A DNA stretch of 64,000 nt, taken from the IMG/VR virus record IMGVR_UViG_3300003873_000003, positions 1 to 64,000 of that record; one strand, written 5' to 3'. A program made the position numbers and the translations under genes. Below the pieces are notes generated by a model. The model was not told the origin of the DNA and did not search any database. It was given only the letters and a program-made list of their open reading frames with translations. Shown piece by piece: positions 14,662 through 23,812 of the stretch. The stretch's first letter is position 1, and the number at the start of each line of letters is the position of its first letter. This DNA comes from a virus.

Positions 14662-15696
14662 TTATGTTCCAATGTGATTGGCGTATAGTGTATGTAGGCG
14701 AGGTGTGTATCTGAAATCCTTGAATAACCCCCAAGGGGTGCCTTCATAAACAAGCTCATTAACTCGGGACTGCATCGCAAGTGCTGTATCCATAGCGAGC
14801 ATGTTAGACGCATTATGCAGGTTATCACCCTCACCCATGAATAGGATAGGAGTACCAACAACCAACTTATGTTTTAGTTCAACTTCATTAAGGCTGCTCA
14901 ACGTCTGTAGGGGAGTGCTACTGTAACGTGCATGACACCACACTGATTCAACGTAGTTAAGCAGGATGTCATCGACCCAGTTTACGTTAAATGGAGGTTC
15001 GACATAGGAAGCATCCACCACAAACTTGATTTGCGCTTTACATCCTACAATGCACGCAGCGAATTGTGTAAGGATACCAACAGATAGTGGAGGTGTGTAC
15101 TCACCGCTTGTTGGCAGCTTAGGTGAAATGCTGAACAGGAATAGAGTATCAGAATCTGTGCAGCCCTTTGAGTCACAGATTTGTTTAATGATGTTACCTA
15201 GTTGGGTTGACAACACAATAGAGCCGTTAGTCTCTATTGTAACACGGCTGGGGTTCGCTACGGCAAAGATGGCAGTCAGAATACGTCCTAAGCCGTCTTG
15301 AGATAGCATAGGCTCACCTCCAGTTATAACAATGGGGGTTGTAGGCTTACCAATTCGGGAAGAGCTATCGAGTAACTTAGAGTACATATCAGCAAGCATT
15401 GTTGATATAGTCCCTACGGTAGTCAGGTGTCGGTAACGCTTATCCCACGAGTAGGGTGTATCGCAACCTGATTTAGTTGGTGGTACGTCAGCTAACGACT
15501 TGAGTGTAGCGGGGTCGTAGTCTAGCTCTTTAGACAGACCACACCCACCAAATTCAGGGCAGGTGAAGTTACACCCCCATAGCCGTAAGAACAAGGAAGG
15601 CTCACCTGCATAGATACCCTCACCCTGTATGGAGTAAAAGGTCTCCACATACCTAACTCGTGATTCACCTAGTTCGCCTAGCACTTCTATATCCAT
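14662..15696 (-). CDS. queE: QueE-like 7-carboxy-7-deazaguanine synthase
   Basis: A radical SAM enzyme of 344 residues. YSIQGEGIYAGEPSLFLRLWGCNFTC (written here in parts: YSIQGEG, GEPSLFLRL, GCNFTC) is the QueE opening. The iron-sulfur cysteines are C42, C46 and C52, a CX3CX5C spacing instead of the usual CX3CX2C. The SAM-binding TGGEPML and ETNGS motifs follow, near residues 125-160. QueE converts 6-carboxytetrahydropterin to CDG, the third step toward preQ0. The product is about 100 residues longer than compact bacterial QueE because of inserted segments. It has its own transcription unit ended by the terminator at 14628; FolE and QueC are encoded elsewhere in the window. Confidence 0.85.
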   Translation of the reverse strand: MDIEVLGELGESRVRYVETFYSIQGEGIYAGEPSLFLRLWGCNFTCPEFGGCGLSKELDYDPATLKSLADVPPTKSGCDTPYSWDKRYRHLTTVGTISTMLADMYSKLLDSSSRIGKPTTPIVITGGEPMLSQDGLGRILTAIFAVANPSRVTIETNGSIVLSTQLGNIIKQICDSKGCTDSDTLFLFSISPKLPTSGEYTPPLSVGILTQFAACIVGCKAQIKFVVDASYVEPPFNVNWVDDILLNYVESVWCHARYSSTPLQTLSSLNEVELKHKLVVGTPILFMGEGDNLHNASNMLAMDTALAMQSRVNELVYEGTPWGLFKDFRYTPRLHTLYANHIGT

Positions 15697-15729
15697 ATCA
15701 ACTCCTATTGTATCAAGCTTAAAACGAGA

Positions 15730-15762
15730 ATAAGCCCACTGGGTCGTAACACAGCAGGCTTA
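15730..15762 (-). terminator. Hairpin after the pentapeptide-repeat gene
   Basis: Twelve-base stem that is perfect only as minus-strand RNA (two G-U pairs; A-C mismatches on the other strand), which fixes the direction. It is followed by TTATTCTCGTTTT. Confidence 0.65.
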
Positions 15763-15778
15763 TCTCATAGTTTACATA

Positions 15779-16297
15779 TTATGCGTATTGGCGGAATAGC
15801 TTAGAAAATACAAGCTTCCAGTTCAGGGACTTGCTGTTACGTGAACTACCCTTAATGACTTCGGGCAGTGTTTGAACAACAACGTCAGCAGGTACATCGT
15901 GGCGTAGCAACTCTTTAGCACACTCCCAAACACGTTTAACGAAAGAACCGTGAACTGCATCTAAGTTTTTACAACCTAAGAACAGAACCCCACCTGATTG
16001 GTGGTCAAACAGGATGGCATCGTCAAAGGTAGTCTTAGCCATATCGCAGTCAATAAAGGTGCATCCGCAAATCTGCGCTACAGAGAAATCAACACCCACT
16101 AAGGTGCAATGCTCGAACGTAGCTCCCGCTAGGTTAGAGTGTGTGAAGTTTGAGTCGGTCAAATCCAAGTCTTTGAATCGAGTTTGACGCATACTCGAAC
16201 CTGAAAAGGATGTGTTAGGGACACCCATTTCAGTGGTGATGGTTTGATGGTTAAGGCTCAAACCTCCGTAATCGTGCATAGCTGCATTATCATTCAT
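15779..16297 (-). CDS. Pentapeptide-repeat protein
   Basis: The start at 16297 follows AGGAGAAC. In the 172-residue product, residues 30-100 carry A(D/N)LXX-type repeats: TRFKDLDLTDSNFTHSNL, then AGATFEHCTLVGVDF and CTFIDCDMAKTTFDDAI. These form a right-handed square beta-helix. The C-terminal 65 residues are helical and basic. Related folds such as Qnr and MfpA mimic DNA and protect topoisomerases; a similar role here, near the phage topoisomerase genes, is only a guess. Confidence 0.75.
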   Translation of the reverse strand: MNDNAAMHDYGGLSLNHQTITTEMGVPNTSFSGSSMRQTRFKDLDLTDSNFTHSNLAGATFEHCTLVGVDFSVAQICGCTFIDCDMAKTTFDDAILFDHQSGGVLFLGCKNLDAVHGSFVKRVWECAKELLRHDVPADVVVQTLPEVIKGSSRNSKSLNWKLVFSKLFRQYA

Positions 16298-16316
16298 AGT
16301 CGTTCTCCTATTATCT

Positions 16317-16511
16317 TTAATATGCTTCTTGGCAAGGAACACATCGTACAGCGTTCGGCAAGATGCGCTTACGTTCAGCAGGGATTTCTACCCCACAATC
16401 GACACACTCGTCTGTGCCTACGCCTTCTGTGTTCTTTCGGCGAATCTCATCCAACTTAGCTTGTATTTGCAAGCTCATTGCGTCATTTGCTCTATCTACA
16501 TCATCAGCCAT
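16317..16511 (-). CDS. DksA/TraR-type zinc-finger protein
   Basis: A 64-residue protein. The N-terminal half is a helix (LQIQAKLDEIRRKN). The C-terminal half has the four-cysteine finger CVDCGVEIPAERKRI...RCVPCQ, with the CxxC pairs about 18 residues apart, as in DksA and TraR. Short TraR-like proteins of this size bind the RNA polymerase secondary channel and alter host promoter use. It lies between ligA and the pentapeptide-repeat gene. Confidence 0.85.
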   Translation of the reverse strand: MADDVDRANDAMSLQIQAKLDEIRRKNTEGVGTDECVDCGVEIPAERKRILPNAVRCVPCQEAY

Positions 16512-16528
16512 TGTGAAACTCCAAGTTG

Positions 16529-18457
16529 TTATTTATTCTTTTCAATCAAATCTTTAATGTAGCTCATAGACTTATCGCTGGGTATAACTGTTATACTCAA
16601 GGTGCTTGCTTTAGTTAGCTTACTGCTACCAACACCCGAACAAAACAAAGCGGTAGTCTTCTTGGTCACGCTACTTCCAATGCGTCCACCCTCTGATTTA
16701 ATCAGAGATTCTAGTTCGGGACTTCTAAAATTAGTAAAGACAAAAGATGTTCCCTCAAGTGCAGTACCTACAGTGGGAAGCTCAACTCTCTTAGCCTTTA
16801 GCTTATGCTTCTCAAGGAACGGAACAAACTCCCTAGCCCCGTTAGACAAGGCTCTTGCGGTCAAATGTCCAATGCGTTCAACGCTACGCAAGTCCTCGAC
16901 TGACACCTTAGTGAAAGGGAAATCAGGGAAAGCCCGAATTACAGGTTCAAGGGTAGTGCGTCCACAGTTAAGAAACAAGTTAGAGGCTAACATTAAATCA
17001 ATTAAATCATGCTCACGCACACGGAACTGGCGAAGGATAGAAGGCAAGTTATTGGGTCCGAACCCTTCCACCTTAGACAGAACTTCCATAAGGCGTTTAG
17101 TGGGACGTAAGATTCTATCCAAAGGTGCATTATCAAGCATAGCCTTACACGTTGAGTAGCCTACATCGGTGAACCCTAGCTTTTGTACGTAGTTGAACAA
17201 CCAACTAACACGGCGTTCGGGGCAGTTATAAAGACCAGCCATACAGACTAAGTGACGGTCAACGCTGACAAGCTCACGTCCGCATGAGCAGTGGGTAGGG
17301 AGCTTAAAGTTCTTGCAAGGTTTTGACTTGGCGATGTTTGGTATAACGTCACCGCTTTGAACAACCAGCAACGGGCTTCCTTTCCCTATCTTACGTTCTC
17401 GCAACCATTCCGAGTTATTACCAGTTGCGTGGTCGTTATCCTTACCATTGAAGTTCAAGGTAGGGTAATAGATTATGGGGATTAGCTTACCATCCTTAGA
17501 AACCTGCCACTCAACACGGTCACACTTTGTTTTCTGCGTGTCTTGGTCTGCGGCAGGGAGCTTAACTGCAATAGCTGCCAATGGTTTATAGTCAACGAAA
17601 CCTGCCTTCAAGTATGCTTTAGAATCGTTAGACATCAACACAATGCCATCATAGTTGTAGTCACTGGGGTACTTAGAAAGCATCCTTTCGAGTAACGCCT
17701 TGTTGATTTTCTTCGTGTTGGCGTACACCTTATGGCGAACTGGAGTAAACCCTAAACGCTTTAAGGTGGCAAGTTCTTCGGGATATGTTGCATCGAACCC
17801 TAGAATCTTGAACGCTCGGAAGTCTAACTTAGACGCTGGGTTTACTTCACTTAGCTTCTGATTGCGTAACGCACCATTGACAAATCCCCGATGGAACTTG
17901 TAGTCCTTGTAAGCCTTGTCCTTCTGTATTGCTGCAAAGACATCTCTGCGCACCACAGCCTCGCCACGAATGAAAGTAGGTTTTCTAAGCTTGATACGTT
18001 GGGGGATAGAGCTTAGGGCTGATACAGCTAGTGTAACATTTAATGTTGTTTCTGTGTCCCCACCAGTGTAAGCGGCTACCAGCCTACCTGCACGGTACTC
18101 AAGCAACAAGGTTAATCCATCGTACTTCCAAGAGATAGTAGTACCCCCTTTCAGTACTTGGCGAGGGATGTCATCTGTAGGGCGTGTCTTATTCAAACTG
18201 CCTATAGGTTCGGGTGTTATCGGTGTTGGTACAGATTGACCGTTAACGGTATCCTTTATAGGGGCTCGTAGCTGCGAGTACGGTGGTATCCCTTTCTTCT
18301 TTGCCATCAAGTTGTAACGCTCAACTGCCCTGTCAAACTTAGCATCAGAAACAATGGGGTTCTCACTGTCGTTGTAGTACGCATCTGCCCATGCACGTAG
18401 CACATTCAAGCGTTCTTCCATAGTCATACCTTTCTTCATCACGATAGGTTTAGTCAT
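16529..18457 (-). CDS. ligA: NAD-dependent DNA ligase
   Basis: A 642-residue protein with the adenylation motif KYDG at residues 111-114, GEAVVRRDVF, and the later VDYKPLAAIAVKLP lysine motif. A four-cysteine zinc finger (HCSCGRELVS...LVCMAGLYNCPERR), a helix-hairpin-helix region near residue 470 and a C-terminal BRCT-like domain (GTSFVFTNFRSPELESLIKSEG) follow. It seals nicks during phage replication and recombination. Most phage ligases are ATP-dependent, so a full bacterial-type LigA is notable. A terminator-bounded promoter region precedes it. Confidence 0.93.
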   Translation of the reverse strand: MTKPIVMKKGMTMEERLNVLRAWADAYYNDSENPIVSDAKFDRAVERYNLMAKKKGIPPYSQLRAPIKDTVNGQSVPTPITPEPIGSLNKTRPTDDIPRQVLKGGTTISWKYDGLTLLLEYRAGRLVAAYTGGDTETTLNVTLAVSALSSIPQRIKLRKPTFIRGEAVVRRDVFAAIQKDKAYKDYKFHRGFVNGALRNQKLSEVNPASKLDFRAFKILGFDATYPEELATLKRLGFTPVRHKVYANTKKINKALLERMLSKYPSDYNYDGIVLMSNDSKAYLKAGFVDYKPLAAIAVKLPAADQDTQKTKCDRVEWQVSKDGKLIPIIYYPTLNFNGKDNDHATGNNSEWLRERKIGKGSPLLVVQSGDVIPNIAKSKPCKNFKLPTHCSCGRELVSVDRHLVCMAGLYNCPERRVSWLFNYVQKLGFTDVGYSTCKAMLDNAPLDRILRPTKRLMEVLSKVEGFGPNNLPSILRQFRVREHDLIDLMLASNLFLNCGRTTLEPVIRAFPDFPFTKVSVEDLRSVERIGHLTARALSNGAREFVPFLEKHKLKAKRVELPTVGTALEGTSFVFTNFRSPELESLIKSEGGRIGSSVTKKTTALFCSGVGSSKLTKASTLSITVIPSDKSMSYIKDLIEKNK

Positions 18458-18501
18458 TGAGGTCTCCCAAATAGGTTATATGTTCTTTGCTAGTTCGTAC
18501 C

Positions 18502-18511
18502 ATTTACACAA
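18502..18511 (-). promoter_or_regulatory. GTGTAAATGG boundary motif
   Basis: Minus-strand TTGTGTAAATGG between the terminase terminator and the ligA start, about 45 bases upstream of the ATG at 18457. Confidence 0.45.
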
Positions 18512-18574
18512 AAAGGCGTGGCTAGTTTACTCGAAAGGGAATACGCAACCCTCTCACAGCAAACTAACCACGCC
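18510..18574 (-). terminator. Rho-independent terminator after the terminase gene
   Basis: Fourteen-base arms (GGCGTGGTTAGTTT on the minus strand, one G-U pair) with a long, possibly structured loop, followed by TTTTTG. Confidence 0.85.
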
Positions 18575-18581
18575 AGTATGT

Positions 18582-20846
18582 CTATCTCCGTCTTCCACCT
18601 AAACTACCCACAGCACACACAGCACGAGAAGATGAACCGCCTATGTTTGCGCTACTAGACGAAATCCGAGAAGATACGCCCAAAACTCCAGTACGCCCCG
18701 TTGTCGCTGTGCGAGTCATACCCATAGAATCAAACAACGCCCAGTTTTCGGGGTCGTGCAGGATAGTATGTGCAAGTACCGTTGCACGGAATAGGTCATC
18801 CGTAGTACCATCCCCCTTATCCACAGTCTTCTTCAAGTCAACTACAGTGATGCACTGAAACGCAAAGTGTGAAACAGGGTCGCCATCGAAGAAACTAGGA
18901 TAACGCTCTAAGGTATAACTCTCAATGTCTTTACGTTTCATCTCAATGAGGGGTATACTACACTTGCCATCATTGAGCTTAGTACGGAAGTCAAGAAAGT
19001 CATTATACTTTACAGAATAAGTCAGGGTAGCGATTGAAAACTTAACGTCAATGTCCTGTAAGAACTTGATGGACTGCCACCTATCGGCTGCCACCATAAC
19101 GATGTTAAGCTTTTCTATTGCGGCATAGATAATCTCCTCCACAATCAAAGAGTGGTTAAGGGGCTGTTCAGGTAACGGTATGATTTCAATGAAAGCTTCT
19201 ACACGGGTCTCTCCTCCCTCCAGTGAGGCAATCGTTATTGCAAAGCTGTTATCACAGTAACCTGCATCAATCGCAAGAATCTTAGGTACGGCAGTATCAC
19301 ACCCCGTAAAGTCAACCGTGCCATAACAGGTCTCTGCCCCGCTCTTAGAGCGGTAAACCCTGCGAGTTAGCTTGGCAGGGTTGTGTTGCTTGCGAACATT
19401 AACCCTCAATACGTCTAAGCTAAAGATGAACGGAGAGGTCGCCTGCGGTGGTATAGCAAGGTAATCTCGCCTTGCTGCAATAGGGTCAGCATCAAACTCT
19501 TCCTGTAAGTCCTCTTGACTGATTGTGGGGTTCAGCTCAAAGGTGGTGTACCAAAATCCGTACACTCGACTGGATGGTTTCTGTGACTGCTTATACAATG
19601 AAACAATCTTGTCACGGGCGTTTGAGGGACTTGATACGTTATACATGATACCGTTTGGCACATCATAGCCTTCTGCTAAACGATTGCGGCAAGCACTACG
19701 CACAGTCAACAGAGAACGTCCCACAGCATGGTGAACTTCGTTTGCATTAGCTTTTACAATGCTTGACTTCACGCTATCGAACCAACCGATTTCATCAATA
19801 GCCGCTTTACAACGTGTGTAACCACGCAACGTCTTCATGTTAGGTCCCGAAGGAGACAACACCAAGCTACGGTGTCTATAGTGAACAAAAGTATCTTTCA
19901 GCTTAACCAACTCAACTCCCTCACGTAACCCCACCTCTTGAAGCATTTTATTGTAAGCTATGAACCACGGTGTTTCAGTGAGATACCCATAGATAGGGTC
20001 CCATAGAGATGCTTTAGCTTGCGCAAAGGTCAAGGCTATCACCGTACCATGCAGCACACTATTAGGGAGTAGGTTGTACATACGTTGGGGGTTCTGACTC
20101 TTCAACAACAGGTGCGTGTGGTATGCGTCAGCCATAGCAATAAAGGCACTCTTACCACCACGCTGCCCTGCAAGTCCCGCAAGCTCATTGTAGGCTTTAA
20201 GCTTCCCTTCCTTGATGAAGGCATGACGGGGTTTCTTACACAGAGGACAAACGTTATCCTCAAAGATAATGACCTTCGACCTAACTTCCTCGGCAGGTGC
20301 ATCGTAAGGGATGTTGTGTATATAGTCGTCATTACAGTCGGGGCACCATTCAGAAAATAGCTTTATGCCACTCTCTAACTGCTTGGCAAAAGGCACAACG
20401 TTCAAAAATGTTTGAGAAAGACAGAACTCGACAAAGTTTTTGGCTTTAGGGAAGTCACCATCTGGGACACGAAGGTCAGGAGGGACTAACGCATCTGATT
20501 GTGTTGCAGACTGCACCAGCTTCTGTAGGTCAAACTCTTCTTCGTTGTCAAAGTCCTTCTCGTCAACTAACTCTTCGGGCTTTGGCTTCGGTGCATTATT
20601 GTACTTCTTAGAGGAATCACGCTTGTACTCTGTGCAAACGTAGGTTTCCGCTTTATTTGGGTTAGGGCAAAGCAGGTAAAGCAAGCATCGGTCGCAGGAT
20701 GCCCCGGGAGCTTTCCAGTCAGCACACTTCTTACCCTGTGTTGGACAAGAGCCTTTTAAGGCAATAGCGCAAGTGGCACACGACTTCACTCTGTTTTTAA
20801 TAAGCTCCTCTAAGTCAGCCCCCACTTTATCAGATGTATCAGTCAT
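18582..20846 (-). CDS. Terminase large subunit with cysteine-rich N-terminus
   Basis: A 754-residue DNA-packaging motor. Walker A is GQRGGKS at residues 227-233, and AAIDEIGWF supplies Walker B and the catalytic Glu. The nuclease domain starts with ILAIDAGYCDNSFAI and has a further acidic segment (VAADRW). Unusually, the first 75 residues hold eight cysteines in CxxC-like groups (C23, C26, C34, C41, C51, C54, C60, C71). A zinc-ribbon-like set (CPDC at 168, CPLC at 200) lies just before the ATPase. It cuts concatemers and pumps DNA into the prohead. A small subunit candidate is the neighbouring 20871 gene. Confidence 0.93.
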   Translation of the reverse strand: MTDTSDKVGADLEELIKNRVKSCATCAIALKGSCPTQGKKCADWKAPGASCDRCLLYLLCPNPNKAETYVCTEYKRDSSKKYNNAPKPKPEELVDEKDFDNEEEFDLQKLVQSATQSDALVPPDLRVPDGDFPKAKNFVEFCLSQTFLNVVPFAKQLESGIKLFSEWCPDCNDDYIHNIPYDAPAEEVRSKVIIFEDNVCPLCKKPRHAFIKEGKLKAYNELAGLAGQRGGKSAFIAMADAYHTHLLLKSQNPQRMYNLLPNSVLHGTVIALTFAQAKASLWDPIYGYLTETPWFIAYNKMLQEVGLREGVELVKLKDTFVHYRHRSLVLSPSGPNMKTLRGYTRCKAAIDEIGWFDSVKSSIVKANANEVHHAVGRSLLTVRSACRNRLAEGYDVPNGIMYNVSSPSNARDKIVSLYKQSQKPSSRVYGFWYTTFELNPTISQEDLQEEFDADPIAARRDYLAIPPQATSPFIFSLDVLRVNVRKQHNPAKLTRRVYRSKSGAETCYGTVDFTGCDTAVPKILAIDAGYCDNSFAITIASLEGGETRVEAFIEIIPLPEQPLNHSLIVEEIIYAAIEKLNIVMVAADRWQSIKFLQDIDVKFSIATLTYSVKYNDFLDFRTKLNDGKCSIPLIEMKRKDIESYTLERYPSFFDGDPVSHFAFQCITVVDLKKTVDKGDGTTDDLFRATVLAHTILHDPENWALFDSMGMTRTATTGRTGVLGVSSRISSSSANIGGSSSRAVCAVGSLGGRRR

Positions 20847-20870
20847 ACCTGCTTACCCCTTGAATCAAGT

Positions 20871-21398
20871 TTATTTGCGTCTTGGCGGTTGGCTCCCTTT
20901 GGGAACGCCCCTCGTTGGTTGGGATACACCGCCTGCCTGTGGACGGTCGGCAGCCGATGCCCTGCGTAGTTCCCTGTTAGGTGCGGTCTTTGGTTGTGCA
21001 ATAGCAAACCGTTGTGCTATAAGAGCTTCACGATAAATATCATCATCTATATCAGGATTGAGTGCCTTACACACCGCAACATCATGCTCAATTTTCAAGA
21101 TGCGTGTAACGTTTATTGTGTTGTCTGCGCTACCTTTGATACCGTAGCCCCATTGAAGCTCGTCTCTGATATTGTTCACAGCGTTATCAAGTGCGAGCAT
21201 CGTAATGGAAAAGTCCCTCACTAGAGGTTCGAGGATAGCGAGCTTGCGCTTCCAATCAGAAAACACTGCCTCACGCTCGCTATCGGAAATCTCGTTATCT
21301 GCCAACCATTCATCCCTCAGACGGGCTTCTTCCTCAAGACGCTTTACAGTTCGTTTTGCAATCTCTTCCATACTCTCGTCAGGCGTACTGTTCGGCAT
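20871..21398 (-). CDS. Unknown protein upstream of terminase; possible small terminase subunit
   Basis: A 175-residue protein. The N-terminal half is a charged helix or coiled coil (RTVKRLEEEARLRDEWLAD), the middle is helical, and the C-terminal 35 residues are rich in Pro, Gly, Arg and Gln. Size, helical content and position directly before the large terminase subunit fit a small subunit, but I see no recognisable DNA-binding motif, so this is a positional guess. Confidence 0.5.
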   Translation of the reverse strand: MPNSTPDESMEEIAKRTVKRLEEEARLRDEWLADNEISDSEREAVFSDWKRKLAILEPLVRDFSITMLALDNAVNNIRDELQWGYGIKGSADNTINVTRILKIEHDVAVCKALNPDIDDDIYREALIAQRFAIAQPKTAPNRELRRASAADRPQAGGVSQPTRGVPKGSQPPRRK

Positions 21399-21407
21399 TT
21401 TATACTC

Positions 21408-21929
21408 CTAGTATCTTAGTTCGATGTTAGTCACATCTGCCATGTTCAATAGGATAGCAGGCTTCCCTGTTTCTTTGTCGGTCACAGTGAACGCATCCGA
21501 CAAGCCTTTAACATTGATGATATTGTACCCCATACTGGATATACGTGCAGCAATCTCGTCACATGCAGCCGCAAGCATCGAAGGGTTCAACATAACCTTA
21601 ACAATGGACTCTCCATCCTCATCGACATAGCCTGTCACAGTACCAGTTTTAACAGCAGGGGCTATATTAAACATAGGGTGACCTGTACCTGACACACTGC
21701 TATCAAGGAACACATCAGGTAAACACCCTTCCACTGGAAAGGACAGCGAGATGGTGTGCTTCAATAAATCATCTGTACTTTCTAAGTGAGCCGAAGGGGT
21801 AGGTACTACAATACCCTCAAGCTTGTGACGCTTTAGCCGTAAGACGGTAGTCATAGACACAGAGGCAGTACCTGAATATGGTGACCCCTTGCTAGTTAAT
21901 ATCCTCGGCTTTATATCTCGTTCAGTCAT
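21408..21929 (-). CDS. Unknown 173-residue protein
   Basis: A mixed alpha/beta protein with no motif I recognise. It overlaps the helicase gene by ATGA-type coupling (21926-21929) and precedes the terminase pair. The C-terminal part (DAFTVTDKETGKPAILLNMADVT) looks like beta strands. Confidence 0.6.
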   Translation of the reverse strand: MTERDIKPRILTSKGSPYSGTASVSMTTVLRLKRHKLEGIVVPTPSAHLESTDDLLKHTISLSFPVEGCLPDVFLDSSVSGTGHPMFNIAPAVKTGTVTGYVDEDGESIVKVMLNPSMLAAACDEIAARISSMGYNIINVKGLSDAFTVTDKETGKPAILLNMADVTNIELRY

Positions 21930-23272
21930 AGTAGTTCTTCTCCTGCATCATACCCATCAAGCTCATCATCCAAGTCAGAATAGGAATCAGGGGTTCCCCC
22001 TTCCGATTCTTCATCAACGTAATGCTCGACTCGCATATACTTGTAGTTCTCCCTCAACTTAAAGGGGGACATATCTTGGTTACGTGCTTTCTGCGGTATG
22101 ATGTTGATTATTTGGTCTTCACGTTCTTCGGGTTCATAGCTCCAAGTCCACATAACACCACTATGCTCACGAACAGCACGAGCATAACGGATTTTCCCTG
22201 TGTCTTCGGACAACTGTGCTAGGAGAACAATTACACAATTATTAGCTTCGGCGTAACGCTTCCCATAACGTGCGATACTTCCGAGAGCTTTCCACTGGTC
22301 ATCCCCATCTGTACCTTTAAGTAGCGTAAGGTAGTCAAGAAAGATAACATCGAAGTTTGAAGGCTGCATCATCATAAGCAGCTCTTCGCCTGTCATGTCT
22401 TCCTGTGGAACATAGAGGGAATACTGGGCTTCTTTGGCTTGCAAATCTTTGACGTACTTCTTGTATGCAGCCTGTGCTTGCTTCTTGTCTGCCGCACTCA
22501 AGTTACCCATCACAAAGTTGGATAAGGGGACATCGCTTATGTTGGAAAGCGTACGCATATACATCTCTTCTTCGGACATTTCCAAAGATACATACCCCAC
22601 CCGACATCCTGCTCTCGCCATTTGAATAGCAACATGGTTTGCAATAGCCGACTTACCTGCGCCTGACGTTGCAGCCATAGTGAACACTGTGCCACGGAAG
22701 ATACCTCGGTTACGAGAGTCCCATGCCTCAATCCCTGTTGGAATAGCAGGCAGAGTTTCTCCCTTCAAGATAGTCTTCACGAGCTGCGCAGAATTGTTAC
22801 CTGTCCCCATAACATACTTCGGTACAACGTCTTTCTTCATCGAAGCTGCAACGAGTTCAGACATTAAATCTTTATACAGGGACTCGATGTTCACAGCATC
22901 GCTCTCAAGCGACTCGGCTGCATGGTTTATCACATCGGTTAATACCCTAGCACGGTAGTATTCAATTATGATGTCAACACCCTGCATTGCAGCCTTGCGG
23001 TTAGGGTGTTTAGATGCTTTGCGGAAGTGACGCACAACTTTCCGTACTTCCTTGTTGTTTTGCATATCGGAACATACGTTGTCCCATGTAGGTATTGATT
23101 GTGTTTCTAAATAGTAATCCTTGATGTAACGGAAAACATAGGCTGCGGCAGGGTACCCAAAATGGTCTGATTTTAGGCGGCTTACCATAAGCAAGCTTGT
23201 TTCGTCCGCCTCACAGATTGTCTTTAGTACACTCACCTCAGCCCTAGGTTCGACTAATCTGATTTGTCCCAT
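21926..23272 (-). CDS. DnaB-type replicative DNA helicase
   Basis: A 448-residue RecA-fold helicase. Residues 1-140 are the helical N-terminal domain. The motor domain begins IPTGIEAWDSRNRGIFRGTV and has Walker A ATSGAGKS (about residues 201-208), the DnaB segment YVSLEMSEEEMYMR, Walker B VIFLDYLTLL and VLLAQLSE. An acidic tail ends it. It should unwind the fork ahead of the phage polymerase. The gene upstream at 23279 may encode a loader. Confidence 0.92.
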   Translation of the reverse strand: MGQIRLVEPRAEVSVLKTICEADETSLLMVSRLKSDHFGYPAAAYVFRYIKDYYLETQSIPTWDNVCSDMQNNKEVRKVVRHFRKASKHPNRKAAMQGVDIIIEYYRARVLTDVINHAAESLESDAVNIESLYKDLMSELVAASMKKDVVPKYVMGTGNNSAQLVKTILKGETLPAIPTGIEAWDSRNRGIFRGTVFTMAATSGAGKSAIANHVAIQMARAGCRVGYVSLEMSEEEMYMRTLSNISDVPLSNFVMGNLSAADKKQAQAAYKKYVKDLQAKEAQYSLYVPQEDMTGEELLMMMQPSNFDVIFLDYLTLLKGTDGDDQWKALGSIARYGKRYAEANNCVIVLLAQLSEDTGKIRYARAVREHSGVMWTWSYEPEEREDQIINIIPQKARNQDMSPFKLRENYKYMRVEHYVDEESEGGTPDSYSDLDDELDGYDAGEELL

Positions 23273-23278
23273 GTTCCC

Positions 23279-23797
23279 TCATTTACCTGTAGATAAGTAC
23301 AGACTACAGGTTAGTTTATAGTTTATTTTTTCACCAAAGAACTTCAAGGGGTCAATACCACCAACACAGACAATACGAGGGATGGTATCGTATGTATCAA
23401 GCAAGTCACGCACCTTCTCAAGTTTATGGGGTGTACTAGACTCGATGATGTTGGATAGTATCAGCATCGGTATGTGAGGCTTCTTCGCCAGTAAATCATC
23501 ATGGAAACCACTCACTACACGATGCCATTTGGAACTAGATGGGGCTAAGTGTGTTGCCACCTGCATGGCTCGCATATCGCTGTACTGACCTGAAATGCAA
23601 AGTACGCTATTGTTCCCCTTCTTCATAGAACCACGCATGAACCGCTCTAGTTGGGTAAGCTGCGCCTTGACTGCCATACGGCGGGGTTGCCCATGAACCT
23701 CTGTCTTGATTGGTTCAACGTAATCAAGTAAATCAAACGAACGAAACCTTTTAGTATCATGCGGTGCTCCTGTAATCTTCTTCGGCTTTATTATCAT
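23279..23797 (-). CDS. Unknown protein between two helicases; possible degenerate AAA-like loader
   Basis: I take the ATG at 23797, with AAAGG upstream; a TTG slightly earlier is possible. The 172-residue product has a core of alternating strands and helices (SVLCISGQYSDM, IPMLILSNIIESS, IPRIVCVGGIDPLKFF) like the DnaC/IstB ATPase order, but the Walker A lysine is absent. It lies directly before the DnaB-type helicase gene, so a helicase-loading or accessory role is a reasonable guess. Confidence 0.5.
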   Translation of the reverse strand: MIIKPKKITGAPHDTKRFRSFDLLDYVEPIKTEVHGQPRRMAVKAQLTQLERFMRGSMKKGNNSVLCISGQYSDMRAMQVATHLAPSSSKWHRVVSGFHDDLLAKKPHIPMLILSNIIESSTPHKLEKVRDLLDTYDTIPRIVCVGGIDPLKFFGEKINYKLTCSLYLSTGK

Positions 23798-23812
23798 GTC
23801 ACGCAACCTTTG

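Noticed and set aside
16602-17159. Plus-strand frame of 185 codons opposite ligA
   Set aside because: Shadow of the ligase gene; no ribosome binding site or recognisable motif.
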